Source: DATDYB01 sp036517115
Lineage (GTDB): Bacteria > Patescibacteriota > Minisyncoccia > Phycocordibacterales > PALSA-1337
Assembly: GCA_036517115.1 (NCBI GenBank)
Contig: DATDYB010000005.1
Span: 1 to 64,000 of the forward strand
DNA: 64,000 bases
Direction of reading: 5' to 3'
Below the pieces are notes generated by a model, which was not told the origin of the DNA, made no database searches, and saw nothing but the letters and a program-made list of their open reading frames with translations. The translations under genes were made by a program, and so were the position numbers. Shown in pieces: positions 7,826-16,299 of the stretch. How positions within the stretch are numbered: position 1 is the first letter of the stretch; each line of letters opens with the position of its first letter.

Positions 7826-10345
7826 TTACACACCATGACACTTTTTAAATTTTTTGCCACTGCCGCATGGACAATTATCATTCCTACCAACATTCCCATA
7901 CTGGCTTTGACGTCCCAGTGCCGACATTGCGAGCCGTTGAGGCTTGGTCCCCATGGTACTTGTCCCAAATGGGACCTGCTCCAAAGGAGCCGCAACATCG
8001 GCAGCGGGACGTCCCATGTTCGGCAACACCCTGATGATCTGGCTCGTCGTCGCCTCCTGCATTTCTTTGAAAAGCCTGAGTCCCTCGCGTTTGTATTCAA
8101 CCAAAGGATCACGCTGGCCGTAAGCTCGCAAATTCACGCTTCCTCGCATATAGTCCATAATTTCCAAGTGCTCCACCCAGAACATGTCGATGGTCTGGAG
8201 GAAAAGCTGTCGTACCATGTTGGTAAAGGATTCCTGTCCGAGCGTTGTTTCTTTTTCTTTAACAACTTTTTGGAGGGCTTCATCGCCTACCACCACCTCA
8301 CCCAACCTTCCCTTAACTTCTTCTGGAGTACCCAGCAAAAGGGCTCTACGTCGTTCATACACCACTTTTCGCTGAAGGTTTAAGACGTCATCATATTCAA
8401 GAACGTGCTTTCTTGTATCAAAATTGAAACCTTCGATTTTTGTTTGTGCTGTCTCGAGCGCCCTCGATACTAGTGAATTCTCGATCGGCTGATCTTCCGG
8501 AATGCCAAAACGGCCCATCACCTTTTTCATCATGTCGCTTGCAAACACGCGCATGAGTGAATCCTCAAGAGAAACATAAAATTGCGTCGCGCCTGGATCA
8601 CCCTGCCTACCGGATCGGCCACGGAGCTGGTTGTCGATGCGGCGCGCTTCGTGACGCTCGGTACCGAGTACAAAAAGACCGCCGATGGATTTCACTTCTT
8701 CATATAACTCTTTCGTGCCCGGGTTGCCGCCGAGTTTGATGTCGACGCCGCGGCCCGCCATGTTGGTAGCGATAGTGACGGCGCCCTTGCGTCCCGCTTG
8801 GGCGATGATTTCCCCTTCACGCTCATGGTTCTTGGCGTTCAAAAGCTCATGAGGTATTCCCTCACGCTTGAAATACTCCGAGAGCACCTCGTTTTTTTCG
8901 ATGGATACCGTACCAACAAGCACAGGCATCCCTTTGGTATAAAGCTCTTTGACGGTGCGGGCAATGGCCTGAAATTTTCCCGATTCGGTCTGGAAGATAA
9001 GGTCGTTGTGATCCTTGCGGGAGATCGATTTGTTCGTCGGCACCACGATAGTCTCAAGACCATACACTTTATAAAATTCCTCGCTTGAGGTCTTGGCTGT
9101 ACCCGTCATACCGGCAAGCTTTTTGTACAACCTGAAATAGTTCTGGAAAGTTATGGAGGCAAAGGTGCGTGACTCTTTCTGGATGGACACACCCTCCTTG
9201 GCTTCGATAGCCTGATGTAGTCCTTCGCTCCATCGTCTACCAGGCTGAAGCCGGCCAGTAAACGAATCAACGATAATTACCTCATCGTTTTTAACAACAT
9301 AGTCCGTATCGCGCTTAAAAAGCGCCTTAGCACGGACGGCGGTCTCAAGATGGTGCACGTATTTGATGCCTTTTTCAGTATATATATTTTCCACACCGAG
9401 CGATTTTTCCGCTTTCTCGATACCCGCATCTTTAAGCGTGATCGCTTTAAGCTTCTCATCTACTTCATAGTCCTCGTCTTTGTTAAGTCCGAGAGCTATG
9501 CGAGCGAACGTGACATAGAGACCTTCCGACTCTGTTGTTGCGGAAGAAATAATAAGCGGAGTCCGTGCCTCGTCGATCAGGATGGAGTCGATTTCGTCAA
9601 CAATGGCATAGTTAAATTCTCGCTGACGGATACCGGTAGCATTGTACTCAAGATTATCACGGAGATAGTCAAAGCCGAACTCGTTATTGGTGCCGTAGGT
9701 GATGTCTGCATGATACGCTTCTCTTCGTTCACAAGGCCTTAGAAATTCATGCACGACCTTAAAGCTTCCTAGTAGATCTCTTTCTTTGTCCAACACATCC
9801 CCTTCCGTATTTTGCGCTTTTAGCTTTTCGTTTTTTGCTTCGCTATGCTCCGCATCATAGCGATAACTCGATTCATGATTCACCACTCCCACCGTTAACC
9901 CCAAGAAGTTGTAGATCTGACCCATCCACGCCGCGTCTCTGCGAGAGAGATAGTCGTTGACCGTAACGATGTGTACACCCTTTCCTGTAAGTGCGTTCAA
10001 ATACGCGGGCAATGTAGCGACAAGGGTCTTGCCTTCACCGGTGCGCATTTCAGCAATTTTTCGTTCGTGTAAAATCGCTCCGCCGATAAGCTGAACATCA
10101 AAATGACGCTGACCAAGAGTTCGTTTCGAAGCTTCACGAACGGCTGCGAACGCCGCAGGAAGGATTTCTTCAAGGGTTGCACCACCTTCGATTTTTTTCT
10201 TGAATTCAGCGGTTTTATTTTTTAATTGCTCGTCAGAGAGCCCCGACATGTAGGGCTCGAGTTCGTTGACTTTAGCAACAATAGGAGGATACGCTTTAAG
10301 CGCTTTTTCATTAGGGTCGCCGAAAATTGTAGTCATGAGGGACAT
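7826..10345 (-). CDS. secA: Preprotein translocase ATPase SecA
   Basis: The ATPase motor of the Sec pathway pushes unfolded preproteins through SecYEG. Helicase motifs are clear: Walker A MRTGEGKTL (about residue 100), VDEIDSILIDEARTPLIIS (about 245-263), preprotein cross-linking and scaffold domains, MAGRGVDIKLGG, and a C-terminal SEC-C zinc motif (CPCGSGKKFKKCH). The frame opens at TTG 10351, but a good sigma-70-like promoter (10352-10380) ends immediately before it, so I place the start at ATG 10345, possibly leaderless; ATG 10336 (MTTIFGDPNEKAL) is the alternative. About 34 residues of the C-terminal linker, just before the zinc motif, are encoded by an in-frame family A palindromic repeat (7910-8012). 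Confidence 0.96.
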   Translation of the reverse strand: MSLMTTIFGDPNEKALKAYPPIVAKVNELEPYMSGLSDEQLKNKTAEFKKKIEGGATLEEILPAAFAAVREASKRTLGQRHFDVQLIGGAILHERKIAEMRTGEGKTLVATLPAYLNALTGKGVHIVTVNDYLSRRDAAWMGQIYNFLGLTVGVVNHESSYRYDAEHSEAKNEKLKAQNTEGDVLDKERDLLGSFKVVHEFLRPCERREAYHADITYGTNNEFGFDYLRDNLEYNATGIRQREFNYAIVDEIDSILIDEARTPLIISSATTESEGLYVTFARIALGLNKDEDYEVDEKLKAITLKDAGIEKAEKSLGVENIYTEKGIKYVHHLETAVRAKALFKRDTDYVVKNDEVIIVDSFTGRLQPGRRWSEGLHQAIEAKEGVSIQKESRTFASITFQNYFRLYKKLAGMTGTAKTSSEEFYKVYGLETIVVPTNKSISRKDHNDLIFQTESGKFQAIARTVKELYTKGMPVLVGTVSIEKNEVLSEYFKREGIPHELLNAKNHEREGEIIAQAGRKGAVTIATNMAGRGVDIKLGGNPGTKELYEEVKSIGGLFVLGTERHEARRIDNQLRGRSGRQGDPGATQFYVSLEDSLMRVFASDMMKKVMGRFGIPEDQPIENSLVSRALETAQTKIEGFNFDTRKHVLEYDDVLNLQRKVVYERRRALLLGTPEEVKGRLGEVVVGDEALQKVVKEKETTLGQESFTNMVRQLFLQTIDMFWVEHLEIMDYMRGSVNLRAYGQRDPLVEYKREGLRLFKEMQEATTSQIIRVLPNMGRPAADVAAPLEQVPFGTSTMGTKPQRLAMSALGRQSQYGNVGRNDNCPCGSGKKFKKCHGV
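7910..8012. repeat. Palindromic repeat family A, copy A2, inside secA
   Basis: 103 bp with inverted ends (ACGTCCCAGTGCCGACATTG and, as its partner, CAACATCGGCAGCGGGACGT) and an inner hairpin GTCCCA/TGGGAC. It reads through in the secA frame from GRPAADVAAP to LAMSALGR with no stop codon. The same peptide KPQRLA(M/I)SALGR is encoded, untranslated, by copy A1, which shows that this part of SecA comes from the repeat. Confidence 0.85.
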
Positions 10346-10351
10346 GAGCAC

Positions 10352-10380
10352 AATATAGCATACCGCTCACTCAATCTCAA
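10352..10380 (-). promoter_or_regulatory. Sigma-70-like promoter of secA
   Basis: On the minus strand TTGAGA, a 17-base spacer and TATATT precede the gene. Transcription would begin about 7 bases later, near the ATG at 10345, which suggests a leaderless or nearly leaderless mRNA. Confidence 0.55.
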
Positions 10381-10390
10381 AAATCGCTCC

Positions 10391-10541
10391 AGGAACAACC
10401 CTCGAAGAAGCCCTCAGGTATTCCTAAAAAGTGGCCGGATAATTTTTCTGGTGAAAAATTTCCTAGGACTCCGCGCCGGTCGCGCTGCGTAGCCACATTT
10501 TTAGAAACACCCTCAGGCTTTACTCTTCGAGGGTTGTTCCT
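10391..10541. repeat. Palindromic repeat family B, copy B2
   Basis: About 151 bp with 18-bp perfect inverted ends (AGGAACAACCCTCGAAGA and its complement), secondary matches CCTAAAAA-GTGGC/GCCAC-ATTTTTAG, and an inner AATTTTT/AAAAATT hairpin. It is nearly identical to copy B3 at 59201. It accounts for most of the 265-bp gap between secA and the next gene. Confidence 0.9.
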
Positions 10542-10610
10542 TCGCTGTGACGAATTTTTGAGATGAGTTCGCTTTAACGGTTCCCGATGAGAACAATGAA
10601 CTTAGTAAAT

Positions 10611-11255
10611 TTAAAAGTTACTGACACTGGAAGAAGCGCTTTCAAAAGTAAACGTGTCGGCGACTGCTTTGAGGGGCATCGGCCTGCCTCCGCATGAATG
10701 GTATGAAATATTGTATTGAGTCAAACCCTTGAACACGATTGCTCTCGGCCCATATGCCGATTTGTCAAAATAAATTTTTCGAAGATCACCTGTCGTGTCG
10801 TCCTTTGTCTTCGCTCCCCCTTCTGCGACATAGGTTTTCTCCACCTCATCCACGAGCTGGTCAACAACTTTTTTGCTATACCCTTCATTTCCAAAGGGCG
10901 ACGTAGCAATGATGCTCACGTAGTCGGCAACGCATGTCTCACCTAATACGGGGACTTTTAGAGTTTGAGTAAGGAACACCCAATTATTGCCAGCATGCAC
11001 AAATAAATCCGAAGGATATTTAAATTCGAACCCATACTTTTCGCTTGTATACACTTTCCAATCCGAACCGGCGACGGTTTTATCCTGGAGTTTAGGGGAT
11101 TTTTTCGCCTGTTCAAGAAGCAGCTGTAGTGACTCCTCCTCGTCATGTTTTTGGATAAGTTCTTGTTTCTTCATGACCGCAAATCCCCCACCGCCCAAAA
11201 GAAGAGCGATAATAAGAGCGATCAGGAGAGGCGCAGCGCCTTTTTGTGTAGTCAT
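10611..11255 (-). CDS. Membrane-anchored protein of unknown function
   Basis: 214 residues: a short N-terminus, one hydrophobic helix (about residues 9-29) acting as signal anchor, a charged coiled-coil-like stretch (30-55), then a globular exported domain opening with WKVYTSEKYGFEFKYP. That opening recurs in many small exported proteins of Patescibacteria with a PsbP-like fold, but I cannot assign a function. Two Cys (CVADYV and HSCGG) could pair outside the membrane. It is the last of three closely spaced genes on this strand downstream of murB. Confidence 0.6.
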   Translation of the reverse strand: MTTQKGAAPLLIALIIALLLGGGGFAVMKKQELIQKHDEEESLQLLLEQAKKSPKLQDKTVAGSDWKVYTSEKYGFEFKYPSDLFVHAGNNWVFLTQTLKVPVLGETCVADYVSIIATSPFGNEGYSKKVVDQLVDEVEKTYVAEGGAKTKDDTTGDLRKIYFDKSAYGPRAIVFKGLTQYNISYHSCGGRPMPLKAVADTFTFESASSSVSNF

Positions 11256-11258
11256 GAT

Positions 11259-11582
11259 CTATTTTTTAAACACCTCCTGTTCGAGATTTTCAATACGGAC
11301 ATTAATATTTTTGATTTCCATTTTGATCGCGGAAACATCGTTAACAAGAGGCGTGAGTGTCTTTTTTACCTCTTTCATATCGGTTTTTAGTTCTCGCACA
11401 TCGGAACTTAATTCAAAAAAACTCTTTTCCGCAGACCGCTTAAAATGTTCAAACTCTATTTTTAGGTCATCTATCTCAATTCTCAATTCCTCGATCTTTT
11501 TATCTACATGCTTAAAACCGCTCTGAATGATAATTGCCAGGTGATCAATGCTTAATTTTTTTCCAACGGACTTCTTTTTCAT
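11259..11582 (-). CDS. Small coiled-coil protein
   Basis: 107 residues, almost entirely predicted helical with heptad-like spacing of Ile/Leu/Val from about residue 20 to the end (KIEELRIEIDDLKIEFEHF and similar). No membrane segment or catalytic motif. It overlaps the preceding 49-residue frame by 4 nt and precedes the membrane-anchored protein by 3 nt, so the three are probably translated together. Function unknown; a scaffolding or oligomerisation role is only a guess. Confidence 0.6.
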   Translation of the reverse strand: MKKKSVGKKLSIDHLAIIIQSGFKHVDKKIEELRIEIDDLKIEFEHFKRSAEKSFFELSSDVRELKTDMKEVKKTLTPLVNDVSAIKMEIKNINVRIENLEQEVFKK

Positions 11583-11728
11583 AATTTTCTTGATGGATCG
11601 CTAGATAATCCAACCTTTTCTTCAAGTGCGCCAATACGTTTCTTTAAATTTTCCAATTGCCGATCTAAAGGAAGATCCATAAATTTTTCTTCACTGCTCA
11701 TTTCTTTTTTCGAGATTTTCTTCTTCAT
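11579..11728 (-). CDS. 49-residue charged helical protein
   Basis: A short frame from ATG 11728 to TGA 11579 encodes a lysine-rich peptide whose middle (LPLDRQLENLKKRIGALEEK) looks like a leucine-zipper-type helix. It overlaps the next coiled-coil gene by the 4-nt ATGA arrangement seen throughout the window, which supports translation. It lies 9 nt after murB. Function unknown. Confidence 0.5.
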   Translation of the reverse strand: MKKKISKKEMSSEEKFMDLPLDRQLENLKKRIGALEEKVGLSSDPSRKL

Positions 11729-11737
11729 GTGCATTTA

Positions 11738-12802
11738 TTATACGCCTTCCCCATAAAAAGCAAACTTTCCAACCATCTGCACTTCGGGTTCGATGACGAT
11801 GCCGGTTTTTTCTTTCACATCGTCAATAATGGCTTGAGCAAAGCTCATAACCTCTTTCGTGGTCGCTTCGCCGTAATTGACGAGCACTAGTGCCTGGTTG
11901 CGGTAGGTTCCCACATCCCCTACCCTCTTGCCACGGAAGCCACAAATGTTATCGATGATCCATGCGAGAGGAATTTTAAAAGCTTGCAGTTTGTAGCTGG
12001 TAGCTGGTAGCGGAAAACCTGGAAGATCTGGGTATTTTTTCAGCAGTTCATCGTAATGCTCCTTTGAAATAATAGGGTTTTTAAAAAACGATCCGGCAGT
12101 ACCTAGCATGTGCCAATCAGGCAATTTATTTTTTCTGATATCAATAATAGCTTCCCGGAGAGTCGCCAGTGAAAATTCACCGATACTATGTTTCCTCGCA
12201 TACTCCCCGACGTCTTTGTAGCTTGTGTTGAGCGTCGCGTGTTTCTTTAGTTTGAACACCACCTCGGCCACTACGAAATGTTTACCTTCAAGTTTTTTAA
12301 AGAAACTGTCGCGGTAGGAAAAATTGCATTCTGCATTGGTTAATGTTGTTACTTTTTTATTGTTAGTATCAAATACGATCACGGACGCAATAAAATATTT
12401 TACCTCCACACCGTACGCACCAATATTTTGAATGGGCGCAGCGCCGACTGTACCGGGAATGTATGAAAGATTTTCCAAGCCATAGAGTTCTCGCGAAACG
12501 CACGCGGCCACAAAGTCATCCCAGTTCTCCCCGGCACCGACGGTGACGAGTGCATCGGCCCCCGACGTATTCCATGTAATTCCCTTAATCTCAATCTTCA
12601 AGACGAGTCCGTTAAAGCCTTCGTCGGAGACGAGAATATTCGAACCGCCTCCCAACACCAACATGGGTAGGGTATTTTTCTCGGCGAACAACACCGCCTC
12701 ACGTATGTCATCAACGGTCGTCGCCACAGCAAAAAAACGGGCTGTGCCGCCCGTACGAAACGTCGTTAGATCTTTAAGAGAAATATTTTCCTGTATCGTC
12801 AT
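11738..12802 (-). CDS. murB: UDP-N-acetylenolpyruvoylglucosamine reductase
   Basis: Reduces the enolpyruvyl ether of UDP-GlcNAc to UDP-MurNAc with NADPH and FAD, in cytoplasmic peptidoglycan precursor synthesis. 354 residues with the FAD-binding PCMH-type start (TTFRTGGTARFFAV, VLGGGSNILVSDEGF), the IPGTVGAAPIQNIGAYG block, NFSYRDSFFK (type I enzyme loop), the proton-donor region TAGSFFKNP and C-terminal EPEVQMVG. The length and the Tyr-containing loop fit the E. coli-like type I form. A short tandem of GTAGCTG at 11993-12011 encodes part of a non-conserved insertion (PLPATSYKLQAFK). A GTGGAAG site lies just upstream of the ATG, immediately after a large hairpin. Confidence 0.94.
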   Translation of the reverse strand: MTIQENISLKDLTTFRTGGTARFFAVATTVDDIREAVLFAEKNTLPMLVLGGGSNILVSDEGFNGLVLKIEIKGITWNTSGADALVTVGAGENWDDFVAACVSRELYGLENLSYIPGTVGAAPIQNIGAYGVEVKYFIASVIVFDTNNKKVTTLTNAECNFSYRDSFFKKLEGKHFVVAEVVFKLKKHATLNTSYKDVGEYARKHSIGEFSLATLREAIIDIRKNKLPDWHMLGTAGSFFKNPIISKEHYDELLKKYPDLPGFPLPATSYKLQAFKIPLAWIIDNICGFRGKRVGDVGTYRNQALVLVNYGEATTKEVMSFAQAIIDDVKEKTGIVIEPEVQMVGKFAFYGEGV

Positions 12803-12811
12803 ACTTCCACT

Positions 12812-12880
12812 GAGTATTGAACGGCGGGTGTTAGCTCCAAAACAAAAAGTAATTGTGAGTACAGCCGCCGTTCAATACTC
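12812..12880 (-). promoter_or_regulatory. Large hairpin in the murB leader
   Basis: Perfect 16-bp arms (GAGTATTGAACGGCGG at 12812-12827, complement at 12865-12880) enclose a 37-nt loop. On the minus strand the second arm ends about 9 bases before the murB start, directly before the likely ribosome-binding site. It may affect murB translation or mRNA stability, or be another single-copy palindromic element. Confidence 0.6.
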
Positions 12881-12899
12881 GGCATAAATAACTCTAGTA

Positions 12900-12908
12900 A
12901 TTATAGCA
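12900..12908 (-). promoter_or_regulatory. Extended -10 promoter for murB
   Basis: TGCTATAAT on the minus strand is a consensus extended -10 box. No good -35 box is seen. It would give a leader of about 90 nt containing the hairpin at 12812-12880. Confidence 0.45.
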
Positions 12909-12964
12909 GAAAAACACAAGCAAACGGGGATATCGACACACACACCCAGAGGCATAAGCTCCGC

Positions 12965-13029
12965 ACCATATCAAAAAAGTGTGCGCTCCGGGCCGCTAGG
13001 CCAAGTCTTACCCACTTTTTTGATATGGT
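12965..13029. repeat. Palindromic repeat family C, copy C1
   Basis: ACCATATCAAAAAAGT and its exact complement flank a GC-rich core starting GTGCGCTCCGGGCCGC. Outer bases (GCATAA...TTATGC, 12952-13046) extend the pairing imperfectly. It lies between the divergent murB and FkbM genes. Confidence 0.85.
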
Positions 13030-13051
13030 ACTGCGCTTATTTATGCGGTGT

Positions 13052-13079
13052 TTGACTTTTTCACCAGTTCGTGTATACT
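13052..13079 (+). promoter_or_regulatory. Sigma-70-like promoter upstream of the FkbM gene
   Basis: TTGACT, a 16-base spacer and TATACT. It is followed by a strong hairpin with a short T-run (13131-13152), so transcripts may be attenuated before the gene. Confidence 0.6.
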
Positions 13080-13130
13080 GGTAGATGTGAGTACTAACAG
13101 TGGTTAGTTCTTAAAATAAAAAGGCGTAAG

Positions 13131-13152
13131 GTCCCGCCTCGGCGGGACTTTT
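13131..13152 (+). terminator. Hairpin with T-run in the FkbM leader
   Basis: An 8-bp stem (GTCCCGCC/GGCGGGAC) with a 2-nt minimum loop (so at least the inner pair must open) is followed by TTTTC. It lies between the promoter at 13052 and the gene and could act as an attenuator or weak terminator. Confidence 0.5.
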
Positions 13153-13202
13153 CGTTGTTATATAAAAGAAGGGTGCCGCAGAAGGAAGTATTTGATGAAG
13201 CT

Positions 13203-14024
13203 ATGCAGACTATAGAAGATAGTTATATAATTACGAGCATGGTGAGAAAAAAACTTCGCACACTGGTTCATCTTGACTATCGTTGGGCATTCAGGTATTA
13301 CACGAAAAAGTTAAAATTATACGTGCATTATTTCTGGTCCATACTACTCCGAAGAAAGTGCTTTACAGTCGATATCCGCGGCCTGAAAATAAGACTCGGT
13401 TTCAATAACTACTATCAGCACCACATGGCATACAACATCGCTCACGGTGGCCATGAGCGCGAGATGTTCGATCTGTGGCGAGAGGCTTCAAAAAATGCAC
13501 GTATCATTGCTGACCTAGGCGGATATGACGGCATCTTTAGTATTATCGCGGCTCTCTCAAATCCCGATTCCCATACCTATATATTCGAGCCAGAGCCGAC
13601 AAACATCAAACAGATCAAACGTAACTTAGCCCTCAATAACATATCGAACGTAACCGTAGTCGAAGCGGCAGTTTCCGACACGAACGACACCGTGCTCTTC
13701 GACCGGCACGTGGGCGGCACTGGGGGGAAAATAGTGAACGATAACGGATACGAAGTAACAGCGACGACACTCGACAGTTTTTTTGAAGGTAAGCAGTACC
13801 CTACCCTCATGAAGATTGATGTGGAAGGCGCAGAGCAAAAATGTCTCGAAGGTGCCACGAAATTACTCAAAGAAAAACCAAGGATTCTTTTGGAGGCGCA
13901 CTGGGCATTTCTGCCTCGATATGGCAGTGACCTCCAAAGTCTCCTCAAACTGGTGGAACTCCACGGCTACGAGAAACTTTGGCTCGACGAAACTCACGTT
14001 GCCAACCACTATTGGCTAAACTAA
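13203..14024 (+). CDS. FkbM family methyltransferase
   Basis: About 273 residues. A SAM-binding Rossmann motif IADLGGYDGIFSI is followed by IFEPEPTN and the FkbM-typical KIDVEGAEQKCLEGA, where Asp and Glu lie next to the active site. The family O-methylates sugars or other small molecules, which fits the glycan genes beside it. The frame is open from a TTG at 13155, but no clear ribosome-binding site decides between TTG 13155, ATG 13203 and ATG 13239. It is convergent with the O-antigen-ligase-like gene. Confidence 0.82.
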   Translation: MQTIEDSYIITSMVRKKLRTLVHLDYRWAFRYYTKKLKLYVHYFWSILLRRKCFTVDIRGLKIRLGFNNYYQHHMAYNIAHGGHEREMFDLWREASKNARIIADLGGYDGIFSIIAALSNPDSHTYIFEPEPTNIKQIKRNLALNNISNVTVVEAAVSDTNDTVLFDRHVGGTGGKIVNDNGYEVTATTLDSFFEGKQYPTLMKIDVEGAEQKCLEGATKLLKEKPRILLEAHWAFLPRYGSDLQSLLKLVELHGYEKLWLDETHVANHYWLN

Positions 14025-14054
14025 AAATTACTTCTGCGGTGAATACCATTTAAA

Positions 14055-16229
14055 TTATTTAGCCGCTTGAACCTTTTGTATGAGCGGATCGATTTGTCCT
14101 TTCGCTCCAGGATTGACAGCGACGGCTTTATTCAACGTCTCAAGTGCTTTGGCGCTGTTGCCGATATGTATGTAGGCATTCGCCAAATCAATATAATTAT
14201 TCACATTATTCGGCTCATTGGCAATCACAACATTCCATATTTCAATCGCCCTTGCATACCGTCCGATATTGAAATATGCACGAGCTAAATCGGTGTCATA
14301 TTCCAGCCGATATACTCCAGGAATATGTTTAGGAGTATAGGCATTGTTTATGAGTTCGTCCGCAAACGGTTCCCGTTCATAAAGTGCCGTTAATCCGTAT
14401 ACTTTCATTGCCTTGAAATTAGTCTTGTCTAGTTCATAGGTGTACCTTAGAACCTCAAGGGCTTTTTTCCCTTGGCCGGAATTCAGGTAACTTTCCCCCA
14501 GCGTAAAGAGGATGATCTGCTTTTCTGGAGAAAATTCTCTTCCCTTCTCGAGGTAAGGAATCGCTTCCTTGTATAATCCGAAAGCAGCTAAGAATGAACC
14601 CTGAAAATAGTACGCGCGAGCATCGTTGGGTGCGGCGGCAATCTGCTTGTCCAATTCTTCTTTAGCGAACGTCAGAAACTCCCTTTTAGCACTCTCCTGA
14701 CCTACAAATTGCCCTATTTGGATGGCGCGCTGGAAAAGCTGTTCCCGGATTTCCTGTGTGCCGAAAGTTTCATACGCAAGCGCTTTTTGAAAGAGAGCCT
14801 TATTCGACTCGATGCTTGCCTGCTGGGGCTGGATAGCCTTTAGAAGAGTGCGATTGGCTACATACGGTTTCCAGTTCACCCCCCATAAGAGCACGACAAT
14901 AATCACCGCCACAATTCCAGGTGCGATTTTCTGCAAATAATCATTTGACTCGAGTTTCTCAAAACTCTTGATCTCTGTCGGTTTTGAGTTATGGTGGACA
15001 TACGCTAGGAAAGCAGCGAAGAAAAGATAGCTAACCAGGTTGTCGAAGACAAACATGTTGTGGAAGAAATAGGCGGCAAAGAGACCGGTCAAAATACTCT
15101 TTTCGACAAAAGTAAAGGTTCCCCTCCTCCATATAAGTACGAGCACTGCCACAAAAAGCGACAGGTATGACAGTGCGCCGAGAATGCCCGCCGCAATGAG
15201 CCAATCAAGAATGATATTGTGCGTGCGGTCAAACCACTGCTCCTGATCCATGAGCGGATTGTAGTGCTTGTTGAACACAATATTGAAATTCTCCTGTCCC
15301 CAACCGAGTATCGGTCGTTCCTTAAAGCCCTTAATAGCCATAGGCCAGATAAATCCGCGAGCATGTGTTTTTGTTTCGCTCCATGAAATACTGGCGAAGC
15401 GGGAGAGCACGGGATCCTTGCGCACGAAATCGGTATTTCTAAACGCGAAGAAGAGAAGGACGAGGAGCAGTACGCCACCCACTACGCCAAGGGCGGCCTT
15501 CCGATATCCACTCCAGCCTTTGCCCCAGATAAGAATTATGCATGAGGAGAGCGATAATCCGCCAACAAGCCCCAGTACCGCTCCACGTGTGGCGGTGTAA
15601 TAGAGAATGATGGTGTGAATCAGTATGAGTGCGACATAAACATATCGAACATTTTTTGATTTTTCACGTACTAAAAGAAAAACAGTGAAGAATATGTTCA
15701 CCAGAAGAAACCCCGCAAAATAGATAGCGTTCCCGAGCGTCGCGTCAAGCCGAAGCCCCCCTTGGTTAATGGCAATTCTGCCTGCAAGCTGGAAAAGGCC
15801 GTACACGCAAAGAAGTGTGCTCACCGAAATGCTCGTTTTGAAATACCGCATCCATAGCCGTTCGTTCAACACACTGGCCGCCACAAAGAAGTAGGCCGCA
15901 ACATGAGTAATGGTGACCCACCCTTCCATGCGCTCATAATTGCTCCAGATGCTTTTCGCCGGATTGACGCCGAAAATGTCCGCGATGCCGACAATGCCGA
16001 TAAACAGGAGCATCAAGATGGAAATCCATGATTTTTTCGGCAGATAATTACGATCACGAATAGCGAGAAGAACCCATGCACAGAAAACAATCTCAACAAC
16101 TACTCTGAAAAAGAATGCTTTACCAGTAATAAACGGGAAAAAGAGCGACGTCGAGACGATAAGCGGAATAAGAAGCACGGCAAAAAGGCCGGTGATGATG
16201 AGACTTTTCAAAAAATTATTCGTTTCCAT
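14055..16229 (-). CDS. O-antigen ligase/polymerase-like (Wzy_C) membrane protein with TPR domain
   Basis: 724 residues. The N-terminal ~430 residues hold about 11 hydrophobic helices and a large external loop with GWGQENFNIVFNKHY and RTHNIILDWLIAAG, the hallmark of the Wzy_C/O-antigen ligase family. The C-terminal ~240 residues are tetratricopeptide repeats (for example AYYFQGSFLAAFGLYKEAI and NNYIDLANAYIHIGNSAKAL). Family members polymerise glycans or transfer undecaprenyl-linked chains to lipid or protein acceptors. The TPR fusion is frequent in candidate ligases acting on proteins. Which acceptor applies here is unknown. Confidence 0.85.
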   Translation of the reverse strand: METNNFLKSLIITGLFAVLLIPLIVSTSLFFPFITGKAFFFRVVVEIVFCAWVLLAIRDRNYLPKKSWISILMLLFIGIVGIADIFGVNPAKSIWSNYERMEGWVTITHVAAYFFVAASVLNERLWMRYFKTSISVSTLLCVYGLFQLAGRIAINQGGLRLDATLGNAIYFAGFLLVNIFFTVFLLVREKSKNVRYVYVALILIHTIILYYTATRGAVLGLVGGLSLSSCIILIWGKGWSGYRKAALGVVGGVLLLVLLFFAFRNTDFVRKDPVLSRFASISWSETKTHARGFIWPMAIKGFKERPILGWGQENFNIVFNKHYNPLMDQEQWFDRTHNIILDWLIAAGILGALSYLSLFVAVLVLIWRRGTFTFVEKSILTGLFAAYFFHNMFVFDNLVSYLFFAAFLAYVHHNSKPTEIKSFEKLESNDYLQKIAPGIVAVIIVVLLWGVNWKPYVANRTLLKAIQPQQASIESNKALFQKALAYETFGTQEIREQLFQRAIQIGQFVGQESAKREFLTFAKEELDKQIAAAPNDARAYYFQGSFLAAFGLYKEAIPYLEKGREFSPEKQIILFTLGESYLNSGQGKKALEVLRYTYELDKTNFKAMKVYGLTALYEREPFADELINNAYTPKHIPGVYRLEYDTDLARAYFNIGRYARAIEIWNVVIANEPNNVNNYIDLANAYIHIGNSAKALETLNKAVAVNPGAKGQIDPLIQKVQAAK

Positions 16230-16261
16230 AGCGTATACATAGTATCACAAACGGAAAAAAT

Positions 16262-16288
16262 CAAGAAAAAGAGCCGTGTAGTCGGCTC
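16262..16288 (-). terminator. Rho-independent terminator of the nonulosonate-type operon
   Basis: The stem GAGCCG/CGGCTC (16271-16288) is followed on the minus strand by TTTTTCTTGATTTTTT. It closes the operon that runs from 23780 down to 16300. Confidence 0.8.
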
Positions 16289-16299
16289 TGTGCTATCGA

